The notes: generated by a model not told the origin, from the letters alone. A stretch of 64,000 nt of DNA from Pogona vitticeps (GCF_051106095.1 NC_135783.1:324802822-324866821), one strand, 5' to 3'. Counted from the first letter of the stretch, positions 36,955 to 48,902 are shown. Translations and numbers: made by a program.

Positions 36955-37235
36955 CCTATTTATTTATTTATTTGTTTGCAAGATTTTTTTTAGCCGCGCC
37001 ATTACCAGTGGTCTCTGAGCAGCGTACAACAATATTAAAACTTTAAACACATTAAAACCATTAAAAATAGGCAATATTATAATAATATCCTATATTAAAA
37101 ATCATTAAACCATTAATATTAATAAATCCTGCTGTTCATATGGCCAGCTATAGAATACTATTTAATTAAAATGCTGGCTAAACAGAAAAGTCTTTGCCCG
37201 TTGCCCAAAAGCCAAAAGTGCTGGAGCCAGGCAAA
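36955..37235 (-). mobile_element. CR1/L2-like LINE 3' tail, reverse orientation
   Basis: Starts with a TATTTATTTATTTATT-like tail, then a run of AT-rich tail sequence and GTCTTTGCCCGTTGCCC, typical of the reverse complement of CR1/L2 3' ends. No clear frame. Confidence 0.5.
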
Positions 37236-37877
37236 AATTTACTCTTACTATTAGTAAGTAAACTTTACTTAATATTTCCTGAAAGTTGTATTGGGAGAAG
37301 AAAATAGGGACAAGGAGAGCCATGTAAGTTACATTATGCTCCTTGGAGGAACAGTAGGATATAACTGTAAACAGAAAAAAGGGTGTAGGATTGTGCCCTT
37401 AAATTAATCTGACTTCATGGCATGGGAGAATCTGTTGTTTGTTTGTTTGTTTTTGCTCTTTACCTTGCTACAGCAAACTGTGGCATTTTCCTGTTCTAAG
37501 TCAGAAGAGTCTCCGGCATTAGCAACAACTGCTTGTCATGTGCCTCCACTCAAATCCCAGGAAGGTGAGCACACTGCCTGAAATGTTTTCAGTTGCTAGC
37601 TGCCAGACAGAAATAGCAGGGGATTATCAACTCCCCTGAAAAGGGGGTGAAAGTGCAGTTCACCGGGAGGAGAGCCTCTCCTGACTGGTCCTTCTCATTG
37701 TTTGTGCACCTCTTGATTTGTTGCCCTGAGAGCAGATCAGGGGTGGGGGAAATGCCATGCCCCCTCTTCCTTGGCTCAACATTACTTCTTTTTTCTTTCC
37801 TCTCTTCCAGTGGAGGATGACAGCATGTCCTTCGAACCATAATCAGAACATAGATTCTTTGATCATTTTTAAAATGT

Positions 37878-37968
<91 letters not shown>

Positions 37969-37978
37969 CAATAATAAT
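37878..37978. repeat. (AAT)n microsatellite, about 33 units
   Basis: Pure AAT over most of 100 bases with two AAC variants near the right end. Confidence 0.97.
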
Positions 37979-38054
37979 AGGACTTCGAATAGACAGCCAT
38001 AAAGTAGGCAACACCTGCAAGAGGAAGATTGTCTTCTGGCAGCCTCTGAAATAG

Positions 38055-38240
38055 GTTTAATTTAGCTTAGTTTAGTTTATATACCACCCCAATAGTGCCA
38101 CAGCACTATTCTGGGTGGTTAACAATGTAAAATATGACAAGACATAACAGACAAAATAAGAGGATATGGTCGTAAATACAAAGAATAAGCAGATCAGCAA
38201 ATTAGATCAGCATTAAGCCAGATAAAACCAGGCCACTCTG
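38055..38240 (-). mobile_element. LINE 3' tail fragment, reverse orientation
   Basis: TATATACCACCCCAATAGTG then CACTATTCTGGGTGGTTAAC resembles LINE tails of the CR1/L2 type in reverse; the same 'gtgccacagcacta' motif occurs in the opposite sense near 4400 and 18395. Confidence 0.5.
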
Positions 38241-38575
38241 TATCTGTCATAATGCTTCATTGCCTTCCTGTTCGTTCTTCTCACTATGTTTCAGTACTAC
38301 TCAGAAGTCAAAATAATGTGCACACTGCAGCTGCTGTGAAACTACTTTCAACTTTATTATTGGCCTTTCCAGAAGAGCAACTTCAGGGAGGACTTACACA
38401 ACAGATTTCAATTAGGACAAATTGTTATAGACCCATTGGATACTTCAGATCATGTGCAAAGGCCATCCCTAGTGGTGTTACATGTTCCCGAGGTCTGCTC
38501 TGCTGCTGTGGTATTTACACATTTGTTATTAAATGTTCCTCTGACAATTCTCATTTTAAGGTTCATGTTCAAGAC

Positions 38576-38880
38576 CTGGTGGTGCTGCGGGTTAAACTGC
38601 AGAAGCCTCTGTGCTGCAAGGTCAGAAGACCAGCAGTCGTAAGATTGAATCCACATGACGGAGTGAGCTCCCGTTGCTTGTCCCAGCTCCTGCCAACCTA
38701 GCAGTTCCTCGGTGGGAAGGTAACAGCGTTCCATGTCTAGTTGCGCTGACCATGTGACCACGGAAGATTGTCTTCGGACAAAACGCTGGCTCTATGGCTT
38801 GGAAACAGGTATGAGCACCGCGCCCTAGAGTTGGACACGACTGGACAAAAATTGTCAAGGGGAACCTTTACCTTTACCTT
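38576..38880 (+). mobile_element. Sauria-type SINE with internal deletion
   Basis: Same family as 1134-1476, in the opposite orientation: head CTGGTGGTGCTGCGGGTTAA, tail GTCAAGGGGAACCTTTACC. A middle segment is missing near 38710 relative to the copy at 1134. Confidence 0.82.
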
Positions 38881-40505
38881 CAATACATTATATGTTGATA
38901 TTTATGTATCGTTTTATGTTGTGTGAGTCATTATTGTGGTACAGCACATTGCACTCTTTAGATGAAAATGACTTAAAAGATTTCCAGAAACAAACAAATT
39001 TGAGAGATTTTGCGTGTGATTTTTGGCTTCCAAATTTAACCCAGGCAGTATGGGAAGCTACACTAGCAAGGAGCATAGCTATCCACTCGTGCGGAAGGGA
39101 GCCTTCCCAGGATATTCCTGTGAAATCAGGGACAGTCCTGCCATTAGACAGAGTGAAATAGCTACATCTAGCAGCACATAGTGGACATCATGAAAATACA
39201 GAGAGTGGTTGCTTATTTGCTGTGTTTTAAAGGTACTCTGTGCCTTTATTTGAGTGAATTGCATGACAAGAGAAGGCCATTTGCTGCTCTAAGTAGTGAA
39301 ATGTTGGGGCACCCTTGCTTATGATAATGAAGGTAGCGGCCAAATATCACAGATCAGATTGCCAGATCAACAGCACTCTGTTTCTTGAGATATCAGGGAT
39401 GTGACAAGAGGCCAGAATGTGGGATCTTGTGGTGTCTTGCACATGTAACAAGCAAATCCTGGAACTGCATCTGGGCCAGCTGTTTGTGAAAAAAAAGAAA
39501 GGAAAGGTGTCCCAGAATTTAGGTAAAGCCCAGGTAACAATGAAATATGGAAATCCAGAGCTGTGGTGATGGGGGCATTATTTGACTTCAGGTTAGATGG
39601 TGTAATGTGCCTAGCAGTCTTACTATTATTTCTACTGTAGTAAGGCTTGTATGCTGTCTGGCCTTATTTACAAGATGTGGGGAACTTTTTCAGGCCTTAC
39701 ACTGACACTTCTGGAATGCTTATTATGAGCCCATGGGGATTTTCCCCCTGGGACCAAGGTCACCACTACTAAGGTTTGTGCGTCAAGAAATTTAATGAGT
39801 CTTGATATGAATGTGCTCTTTCATTTGATGATGTGGCCCCATTGCATGCATCTACTGTCTCTCCAATTCCCACCCTTTCACATCTGGCTTCCTAATTCAT
39901 TTACACTGTGCACATGAAATGGGTGTTGGTTAGGAACAGGTGGAAATGGATACCCGATGTTTAAAAACTTCTGAAAGGTAAAAAAATCAGACATTCTCCT
40001 CTAGCGCTGCTCATCCTGAGATTTCTTTCTTCCCATTAAAACCCAAGGATGCATAGCAACTCACACTAAGAACCCTACTCACAGCTTTCTATGCTATCAG
40101 AAGTGCTTAATAAGTGACACACAAACAATGGTGTCAATATAAATATGTGCCTGTTTACACAGACATACATAAAGTATATGAACAGTCTGGTTTTCCTTCA
40201 TGTAGAGATAGATTATAACTTGTTGTTTACTGATTTATTGAATTTAATTTAGCAGGTCTTTCCCCAGTTTTCTAAAGTAGCTTAGAGATGATACCCAGAA
40301 TAATCGTGTTACATTTTGTTAGTATTTTTTTTCTTTCTGAATTTTGACAGTACAACCATCTGACTGTAAATATTGCCACATCAACGTTTCCCATTAACCT
40401 TTGCTCTCATATTCATACCTTAGAAACCGTAAGTGTTTCCACACTTCTGGCTGCAATTTGATTTTTTAAAAAACCGTAACAAATATTACCCTAAAATAGA
40501 CATAG
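38881..40505. other. Intergenic spacer, unique
   Basis: No gene, RNA or repeat recognised. Confidence 0.45.
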
Positions 40506-40608
40506 AACTGCTGGATTGCTCAGTATTTTAGGTATCTGACTGCAGAGCCAGAGGTTGGGAGTTTGATTCCCCACTGTGCCTCCTTTACAGGGCTGGAGTT
40601 GATGGTCC
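40506..40608 (+). mobile_element. tRNA-derived SINE fragment
   Basis: Head GGATTGCTCAGTATTTTAGG, B-box-like GGGAGTTTGATTCCCCAC, and the GGGCTGGAGTTGATGGTCC segment. Same family as 30577. Confidence 0.7.
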
Positions 40609-40849
40609 ATATTTTGATGATGATGATACAAATCTAAAATATAATAATATATAATTATAATAATTATAAAGTGTAGTAATAAAATAAAATACAAGACAGA
40701 ATGAATAACTTAAAATGTCAGGGGCAAACCACAAAATATATGACATAGTGTTAAACTTAAGTTAGGGGAGTATCTCTTTCCTCAGCTGTCATACAGTGAG
40801 AAGAAAGCACTCAAATATGAACTTTTCCTGCAGTTTGTTAGACATAGGC

Positions 40850-41790
40850 AGGACATAACAGGGAAAATGTACTGTGCAGATATCATTTTAAATGGGGTAA
40901 GTAGTACAAGACTATGCCAACAAATATGGAAAACAAGACAGTGGCCCATAGACTGGAAATATTCATTATATTTTTCCAGTTCCAAAGAAAGGCGACACCA
41001 AAGTGTGCAGTAGCTATAGGATTGTGGCATTAATTTCACCTGCAGGTAAAGTGATGCTCAAGGTGTTAAAATAAAGACTTTATATGGAGTGAGAAATGCC
41101 TGACGTTCAAGCTGGATGCAGAAAAGGAAGAAGCACTTGAGACCATATTTCAAATATCCACTGGCTATTTGAGCACACCAAAGAATTTCAGAAGAAAATC
41201 ATTCTAATCTTTAAAGACTACAGCAAAGTCTTTCACTGTGTGGATGATGAGAAACTAGAGTTTGTCCTGAAAGAAATGGATATGCCACAGCACTTTTGGT
41301 TATAGACAAGAAGCTACTGGTAGGACAGAATATGGAGAGTCAGAATGGCTTCCAATGATAATCCACACTTTTATAATCCCGGTCACTATGTACAGATGTG
41401 AAAGCTGGATAGTGAAGAAGATTGATAGGAAAAAGAAAATTATCCATTTGAAATACGGTGCTGGAGAAGAGTTTCGGGGATACCCTGGACTGCCAGAAAG
41501 ATAAACAAGTGGGTACTAGAGCAAATCGAACCTGAACTATCTCTAGAAGCAAAAATGATGAAATGGAGGCTGCTACACATCAATAAGAATGAACAAGTTC
41601 TTAAAAGACAGGGATGCCAGGGAAGGGTTGAGGGCAGCAGGAAAAGAGGAAGACCAAATATGTGAAGGTTTGACTCCCTCAAGCCACAGGTTTGAGTTTG
41701 TGAGAGTTGAGCAGGGCTCTTGAGGACAGGACATTTTGGAGATCACAAATTCATAAGGTCGCCATAAATCAGACAACTTGAGGGCACATA
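40850..41790 (+). mobile_element. BovB/RTE LINE fragment, first copy
   Basis: Plus-strand sequence encodes broken pieces of BovB reverse transcriptase: a PVPKKGDTKVCSSYR-like motif near 40980, a KDYSKVFHCVDDEKLE-like motif near 41215, then CWRRVSGIPWTARKINK-like near 41460. The end (GGTCGCCATAAATCAGACAA) is the usual BovB 3' end. Many frame breaks and a large internal deletion between the RT motifs and the C-terminal part make it a dead copy. Confidence 0.75.
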
Positions 41791-41799
41791 ACAACAAAT

Positions 41800-43172
41800 T
41801 GCAGTGTACCAAAGAATTTCAGAAGAAGATCTATGTTTTATAGGTTATAGCAAAGACTTTGACTATATGAATCATGAAATGTTAAGGAAGAAATGGATGT
41901 TCCTCATTTTCCTAATACATAACCTGTATTGTAGAGAAGAAGCTGTGCAGAATATGTCTTACTGAAAGCTGCATTAGGTACAGATGAAGGCACAGTGGAA
42001 ACTGGTGGAAGGTATATCAAAAATTTAAGAAACACAGAGAGCACCGTATTGCTGGCAGAAAGCAGGAATGATGTGAAGCAACGTCTGATGAAGGTGAAAG
42101 AAAAAAAAGTAGAAGCAGGACTGCAATTGAATATTAAGAAGACAAAAATCATGACTACAGAAGAACTCTACAACTTTAAGATGGACAACGAAGAAAGTTA
42201 AATTGTTAAAGATTTTTTATTCCTTGGTTTAAGCATCAATCCAAGCGGAGACTGCAATCCAGAAATAACAAGAATGTTGACACATGGGAGAGCAGCTGTG
42301 AGAAAACTAGAAAATATCATCCGATGTGAGAATGATCCATTAGAGACTAAGGCCAAAATCATCAGTATCATAGGCATCCTTCAGTCTTGAGAGACTATGG
42401 TAACGTGCTCTGTATGGAGGACTTCAACGCTGTATGTGAAGTTGGAGTGTCCTCTCGAGAGCACAAAGCCTGGGTAAAATAATTTGGAGGATAGGCTGTT
42501 ACCCAAGCAGCAAATTCCGCCCCTCTCCATGTCGCTGAAATAGTCCAATGGAAAAGCACGAGCCAATACAACTGGTTCCAGCGACATCGCAGGAGTTGGC
42601 AGAACGACATGAACTGCCTCTGGGACTCCGGCTCCGGATTTTGCCTCAAGATTTACTCCTGAAGCCTTTTCCATCAGTGGATATAGCCACAAAGCAGTGG
42701 AGGTTTAAAACTGGAATGTTCCTTCTCCTAGATGGGCTTGCCTTCCTAGGCTGAGGAGTCCCACCTACCCAGCAAAATCATCAGTACTACGATATTTTCA
42801 GTTATTATGTATGGATGTGAAAGTTAGATGATGAAGAAAGCTGACATGAAAAAAGATGAATTAATTCAAAATATGGTACTGGAGGAGAGCTTTGCAAATA
42901 CCATGGACCACCAGAAAGACAAAGAAGTGAATCTTAGATCAAATCAAGCCTGAATTCTTTCTAGAGGCTACTATGGCAAAACTCAGGCTGCCATACTTTG
43001 GGCATATCATAGGAAGAGAGGAGTCACTGGAGAAAACAATAATGCTGGGGAAAATTGAGGACAGCAAGAGAAGAAGACTGAATATTTGATACCATAAAGG
43101 AAGCCATAGGCATTAGTTTATAAGTACTGAGCAGGGCTATTGATAATAGGGCATTTTGAAGGTAACTCGTTC
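41800..43172 (+). mobile_element. BovB/RTE LINE fragment, second copy, interrupted
   Basis: Repeats the same order of motifs: RT segment near 41830, then LLAESRNDVKQRLMKVKEKK and AGLQLNIKKTKIMTTEELYN (41995-42201), then the C-terminal segment around 42800-43090. It is interrupted by a 405-base insertion (42368-42772). Several frame breaks are visible. It lies head to tail with the copy at 40850. Confidence 0.78.
42368..42772 (+). mobile_element. Retroposed repeat inserted in BovB, with 14-bp target duplication
   Basis: Flanked by CAAAATCATCAGTA at 42354-42367 and 42773-42786. The element begins TCATAGGCATCCTTCAGTCT, a repeat start also seen at 6590-6665. The family is unclassified here. A target duplication of this length suggests LINE-driven insertion. 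Confidence 0.75.
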
Positions 43173-43174
43173 AT

Positions 43175-43385
43175 AGTAATAATCATGTGCTGTCAAGTCA
43201 ATTCTGACTTATAGTGACCATTTTCAGGATTTTCCGGGTGGAGAATACGCAGAAGTGGTTTACCATTCCCTTCTTTTGGGGGTGTGCTGGGACTGTGCAG
43301 CTTGCCCAAGGCCACACAGGCTAGCTCTACTCACAGGAGGTAGCCAGATACCACCATAATTTGTAGGCAACCTAACAGCATACAA
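43175..43385 (-). mobile_element. tRNA-derived SINE, reverse orientation
   Basis: Plus strand reads CATGTGCTGTCAAGTCAATT then GGGACTGTGCAGCTTGCCC, the reverse of the family at 46527. It abuts the 3' end of a BovB copy. Confidence 0.7.
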
Positions 43386-44389
43386 CAGCAACAAAGAAGT
43401 AAAGAAAGTTAAGATTTAGATAAGAATTGGTTTTCTGATATAGCTATAAATATAGGGTACCAAAATTGCCTGAATTTTTGGGGTCCTCTTTGGGGGGGAT
43501 AGTTATGGGGATTACCATGATGAGCACCTATGCTTCAAAACATACCACAGCATTGACCATAAGTAGTTATCATTTTCCTTCTACGCAGCAGTAACTAATT
43601 GTTCCCTCCTGCCTTTGAATTCAAAGAGAGTCCTGCCTTTCTGCTTGCTCTTTCCCTCTCTTTCGTCTGTTGAAGCCTGTGGTTGAAAGCAGTCATGTTT
43701 GGCAGTTTGCTAGCTGATCACAAATGTAAGTAAAAAAATGAGGTTTTTTAAAATTCTTTCTGCTACTAATATCTCAGAGCTGTTGAGACTGCTAGTTAAT
43801 GAGAAAAGAGTTGGACTACTCTGGGGAGCTTGAAACCATTCTACTCTTCAAATCCCTGCACTTCTGCTACACAGCTAGAGGAATTTAACAAAAAAATCCA
43901 TACTTTGCAACAAAAGAGAATCAGGCATTCTGAGTAAGGTACCCTTGGTAACTGGTCACTCAAGAACAAGTTGGCATGAATGCCCATCTACTTCCTCCAT
44001 TATCATTATTCTATCTCAAGCTGGAAATTGCATGCATTTTTAATCTATTAATCTTTTTTTCCCCAGTCTTTCCTATAAGGAGTTCATAACGACATGCATA
44101 ACTCTCTAACACCCCTTCATTTTCATTTCAAAGCAATGCCTGTAGTATCAGCATTCTAAAACAAGTGATTACAGTCCAGAATAAATTTTATAAAGCATTC
44201 ATTTGTCCAGATTTCAGATAGAATACATTATGCAAATTACAAAGTAAGGTGTGTTATTGGGTTCATTTTCCACAATGTAACATAAGTCAGTGGCAATATA
44301 TTGGTGCCAACCACTTTCTTTAAGTAGCCAAGCATGCAGGGATTCTAGTGTTAACTCAAGTCTCTCCCATGGAATCATAGAGACTTCAG

Positions 44390-44658
44390 ATAAAGATGCT
44401 TACATTTCTGCTCCTTATCACAACAATACACCCACAACAAGACACACCATCTCCAGAAAAGGACAAAAGCCTATCTCACAGCCATAAATACTCCACTCCC
44501 AAGCATACTACATCAGAGCATAGAGTGCTGTCCTCTGAAGATGCCGGCCACAGAGACTGGCGAAACATTAGGAAGAACAACCTTCAGAACACGGTCAAAG
44601 AGCCCAAAAAACCCACAACAACCATTAGATCCCGGCTGTGAAAGCCTTCGCGAATACA
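44390..44658 (+). mobile_element. Interspersed repeat, family uncertain (Penelope-like possible)
   Basis: Contains CTGAAGATGCCGGCCACAGA then GACTGGCGAAACATTAGG and TAGATCCCGGCTGTGAAAG, a phrase common in reptile genomes. I cannot fix the family; a Penelope-like 3' end is one possibility. It abuts the palindrome at 44659. Confidence 0.4.
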
Positions 44659-45199
44659 GTGCTTACATTTAATTAGATCACACTGCTGTGGAAATCTGTT
44701 TGCAAGTATTGCATCCCATACAACATAAATGGGCTGCATGTAGAGATGGGATTTCTTGGACTCCTGCTCTTCTCCATTCTGGGAGTTCTACCTTCCCTCT
44801 ACACACCCTACAAACACTTAAATGTGGCTCACCTGGGAGAAGAAGCCTAGACTAAAAGGCTTCAAGGCTTAGCAAGGGCTAGCTCCACCGAAGCGTCTTG
44901 TTTCTGCTCCAGTGCTAGCTGTGAGCTTTCTTTCCAAACAGGACACTAGGCAGAGCCAAACCTAGCTGAGCCTTAAAGACTTCCAGTTTAGGCCTTTTAT
45001 CCCAGGTGAGCCACATTTAGGTGTCTGTAATGTTTGTGTGGGAGAAACAATCCCCAGAATGGTGAATTAACAAGTTTTGTAGCCGGGGAAATTAAAAAAT
45101 CCCATCTCTACTGTCCACATGTGGCCCATGCATGTTGTATGGGATGCAAAGCTTACAAACAGATCTTCGTAGACGTGTGATCTAATTAAATTTAAGCAC
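44659..45199. repeat. 541-bp imperfect palindrome (foldback element)
   Basis: The left end GTGCTTACATTTAATTAG is the reverse complement, with one change, of the right end at 45182-45199. Arms of about 250 bases match along their length with scattered changes (shared blocks include TTGCATCCCATACAACAT, AGAGATGGGATT, AAATGTGGCTCACCTGGGA), meeting near 44929. A short indel lies near 44753/45108. There is no coding frame. It looks like an old foldback MITE; two opposed copies of one repeat is the alternative. Confidence 0.75.
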
Positions 45200-45379
45200 C
45201 TTTATTTGAAGTCTCGTTGGTTCAGTGGGAGAGACTTGAGCCGGCAGTCAGGTTAGTGATTAAATATTTTCCACCAATTTTAATTTTACTTAGAATTGTT
45301 CTGGATCTGAATGGTCTTCATTAAGTATGGAAGTCTTGAATCAGGTTTCTTCAACATTAATTGGTGGTTGCTTATTAAG

Positions 45380-45700
45380 AACATAATAAGAGTCCTGCTG
45401 GATCAGGCCAAGGGCCCATCTAGTCCAGTTTCCTGTATCTCACAGTGGCTCCACGAGATGCCTCTGGGAGCACACGAGACAACTAGATATGGCTTCCAAC
45501 CTGCTATGGACTTTTCCTCCAGGAATCTGTCTAATCGCCCTTTATCTAAGCCAGATAATGTCACCACATCGTGTGGCAAGGAGTTCCACAGACTAACAAC
45601 ACGCTGGGTCAATAAATATTTTCTTTTGTCTATTCTCACTCTCCCAGCACTCAATTTGAGTGGATGTCTCCTGGCTCTGGTATTGCTTGACCCCTTATTA
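45380..45700 (-). mobile_element. L3/CR1-like LINE 3' fragment
   Basis: The minus frame reads KRKYLLTQRVVSLWNSLPHD and then LDRFLEEKSIAGWKPY, matching L3/CR1 ORF2 ends (FxxxQRVVxxWNxLP). The tail GGCCTGATCCAGCAGGACTC is characteristic. Confidence 0.72.
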
Positions 45701-45880
45701 CGTCCTGTAAAAGCCTACTGGGACTGTGAATACACTGTGGTTTGATTTGTAGTTTCTTTTATGCTTTTATTCAGTTCAGGTGATCACACATAAACCCCAG
45801 ATTGTTCCATGCCAGTGTGATTCGATCTGACCGCACAGCCCTCCCTCCTTTTATACCATTTACTGGCTAATCCTAAGCTC

Positions 45881-45881
45881 T

Positions 45882-45944
<63 letters not shown>
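45881..45944. repeat. (CTTT)n microsatellite
   Basis: About 16 CTTT units without interruption. Confidence 0.97.
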
Positions 45945-46074
45945 GGTCTGTGCAGAGTTGATCTAATGCTAAACGAAAGTACTGATGCAATGATCCTGCT
46001 ATTTCAGAGACAGAGCGCTGGAGTGGGTCCCAAAACATCACACCCAGATTAGTACCAGAACACTACCCATAGTC

Positions 46075-46345
46075 ATATGCCCTATCCTTTTACAGAACAA
46101 AACAACTGATTTCACACAGGGAAGACACCAACTCTGCCACTGCCTATAGCTCAGCCCGTCTGCCGCTGCCAGCACCAGCTGCTCCGGATCCTGGCCCGCC
46201 GCCTGTCAGGGGTGCTAGCACCGCGGCTGCAGCCACCCCCTCAGGTTTGGTGGCTGGAGATAGCGATCCAGCGACTTATGGCTTGCATGCCCACAAAGAG
46301 GACTCTGCGTGCCAGCTGTGGCATGCATGCCACAGGTTCATCATT
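46075..46345 (-). mobile_element. Interspersed repeat with GC-rich body
   Basis: On the minus strand it begins GATGAACCTGTGGCATGC and continues GCCACAGCTGGCACGCAGAG, the same start as a copy at 60612. The GC-rich middle (46150-46240) stands out from its flanks. Family not identified. Confidence 0.5.
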
Positions 46346-46526
46346 GCTAGTCTAGGGGATTATGGGAGCTATCAACTGGCCCACTGCTAATTCCTTCCTC
46401 CTTCTAGCCAACATTTGCCTTAGTGTTGGTCTTAACCTCTTTTTTTCTTATGTCATTTAGGAGCCCTGAGCTGGTTACTTTCACAGAAGGGCTGGGTGTC
46501 AATAAAATCCCTTAAGAGCTATAAGC

Positions 46527-46762
46527 AAAAGAGTAGTTAGGTCTCTGGTTGCAGATCCAGAGACTGAGAGTTTGATTTCCCATTGTGTATCCTAGAAGAG
46601 CCAGCCTCTGTGGCCTTGGGTAAGCTGCACAATCGTACGGTGTCCCCAGAAGAAGGGAATGGGAAACCGCTTCTGAGTGTTCTTTACCTGGAAAATCCCG
46701 AAAAGGGTCTCCATAAGTCAGAATTGACTTGATGACACATGATTAACAACAACAACAACAAT
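46527..46762 (+). mobile_element. tRNA-derived SINE with CAA tail
   Basis: Head ending GAGAGTTTGATTTCCCATTG, body GTAAGCTGCACAATCG, tail AGTCAGAATTGACTTGATGA followed by a short AAC repeat. Confidence 0.72.
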
Positions 46763-46999
46763 GCTGAAAGCATACAGTAACACACAGATGTTGAGTAATT
46801 GGTTTTTACTATACCAGTTCTGTTTATATCTTTAAAATTATTTCAATGGTGAACTTTCTACAATTTCTGCTTGCTTATCAGAGGGGTTGCAGTGCAAAGA
46901 TCACACCACAAGGTGTCTGAAGTGTTCCTCTTTAATGGAAATGAAAAATGTATAGGTTTTGTTGTTTTTCTAATCCATATTTCAGTGTAAAACAATGTG

Positions 47000-47066
47000 T
47001 AGCCTGTATAATTAAATTGTAAACCGCCCAGAGAGTGCTTGTAGCGCTATGGGGTGGTATATAAGT
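47000..47066 (+). mobile_element. SINE tail fragment, same family as 15060
   Basis: Contains AATTAAATTGTAAACCGCCC, then GAGAGTGCTTGTAGCGC and GGGGTGGTATATAAG, matching the end of the element at 15060-15232. Confidence 0.65.
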
Positions 47067-47584
47067 CCATGTTGCAACCCCAGACCTACTGGAGTATCCC
47101 ACCCTGTAGTTATGCTGCCACCAACCATTCGCTCCACCAAGTCACCCAGACCAGGAATGGATTTTAATAAACAAAAGAACAAGGTTTATTGAAACAACAA
47201 ACAGGGTAAATAAAAGGATCAGGTAAATAGGATACTGGAACTTGGTATAGTCCCAATCGTACACATACAACAGATTGGTTCCTACGGAACACTTTAAGGT
47301 AACGCACAGACCCTGAACCTATCAGTTCTGGCTACCTAGATAGAAACCTGAACCTATCAGGTATGTACTATCTGACGAACAGTTGTACCCAGTCTGACCC
47401 ACAGTCTGACCCACAGACTCCAACTCCACTTCTCCACATCAGCTCACCTACGATGGACTTCCTCCAAATATATATACAGTACAGCTCCTCCCCCCTGATG
47501 TCCCGCCTTCCACTCCCCATAGGATGGAACTTTCCCTCCAAACCCATGACAGACAGGTACCATCAGTGCTGTATGTGACAGTCC

Positions 47585-47586
47585 AA

Positions 47587-47645
<59 letters not shown>

Positions 47646-47646
47646 A
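47585..47646. repeat. (AAAT)n microsatellite
   Basis: About 15 AAAT units, probably grown from a retroelement tail. Confidence 0.95.
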
Positions 47647-47935
47647 ACAAGGTAACAAGCTTAAAATAGGGGCAAACTGTTCTTGCATGCTTTCTTCAAC
47701 TGGGATTTAAGGCTATTAATCGTTCACATTTTCTTTGTTTTGTTCCTCCCAGTCTGATCATTTTGTTTTTTTTGGACCAGAGCAGGATGGAATCAATTGA
47801 AATCATGATTTAAATGACATTTTTTTAAACTGATGTTTTGATTATTTAAATTTAAAAAATCAATTACATAAACAAGTGCAAAAACAAAGGATGTTTTTGG
47901 TCTACATAGACCCTCCCCCAAACGCGAAGGCCATT

Positions 47936-48335
47936 AGGGAGATCTTGAGTGCCACATCATTATGAAGGATCTTTGTGTCTACCCTTGAGAAAAAAAGAAT
48001 GAGGAGAGATATGAAAGCACTTTTCGGATACTTGAAAGATAATCGTTTAGAAGCAGGGTAGGATCTGTTCTTGATCATCCCAGATTGCAGGACATAAAAT
48101 AATGGACTCAACCTACAGGAAGCCAGATTTAGGCTGAATATCAGGAAACACTTCCCAATTGATGGAGTAGTGTGACAATGGAAACAATTACCTCGGGAGG
48201 TGGTGAGTGCTCTAACACTGGAGGCATTGAAGAGAAAATTGGACAACCATCTGTCAGATCTGCTCTGATTTGGATTCCTACATTGAGAAGGGGGTTGAAC
48301 TTTATGGCCTTATAGGCCCCTTGCAACTCTTATGT
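47936..48335 (+). mobile_element. L3/CR1-like LINE 3' fragment
   Basis: The plus strand encodes RLNIRKHFPIDGVV-like and QLPREVVSALTLEALKRKLD-like sequence, then a tail of the GGGGGTTGAACTTTATGGCC type. Opposite orientation to 45380. Confidence 0.65.
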
Positions 48336-48784
48336 CCATGACCAATCTGACGTGCGCGCCTCTTCCCATCTCTTTGTGGATATAAATAGAGATGAGGATG
48401 AAGCGCTATCTTGGTTCATGAGTAGTCAAATCAGAAATTGCCTCCCAGTGGCCCGACGAACCATGAATCAATTTGTTGGTTTGTCGGGACATTTCTTGCA
48501 GACAGCCCCTATATATAAAGCCCCATCCCCCACAGCCTTCCTATGCCGTGTGGTGTAAGAAGAGGAGGAAACAGATAAAAGCAATCCCCAGCTCTGCTGT
48601 CTTTAGGATTGCTTTGATCCCGTCCCTCCTCTTCTGGAAAGGGGAACTGAGCCATCCCCCAGCCCTGGGGGTGTGATTCCCTTTGGGCAGGCTTTAGCAA
48701 GCCACCCTAAGGGAAAATCCCTCTCTGCTTATGACCCTGAAGAACAGCTGATCTGCTGGGGGCCTAAGCAGATGGGGAATGAAG

Positions 48785-48902
48785 GGACGAATATAAAAGG
48801 GTTATATTTGTTACTTTGTATTCATCGGGGTCTCTGGACCCCAAGAATACAAAGCAATGAATATCTGACAAATCAGGGATATTTGTTTTTATATTCGCCC
48901 CC
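48785..48902. repeat. Foldback repeat
   Basis: Left arm 48785-48832 (GGACGAATATAAAAG, then ACTTTGTATTCATCGGGG) pairs with right arm 48838-48902 (CCCCAAGAATACAAAG, then TTTTTATATTCGCCCC) around a short centre. The right arm has an extra segment. Likely a small MITE. Confidence 0.6.

Noticed and set aside
37589-38020. Poly-Ile and poly-Asn open frames at the AAT repeat
   Set aside because: Translation of a trinucleotide microsatellite in unique intergenic DNA; no exon signals or family match.
40506-40608. Possible tRNA gene (A- and B-box-like sequence)
   Set aside because: It cannot fold as a full tRNA and continues into a SINE body; the same holds for the similar heads at 21739, 30577 and 46527.
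41995-42201. Open frame resembling reverse transcriptase
   Set aside because: Not a host gene: it is part of a decayed BovB LINE copy with many frame breaks and an insertion.
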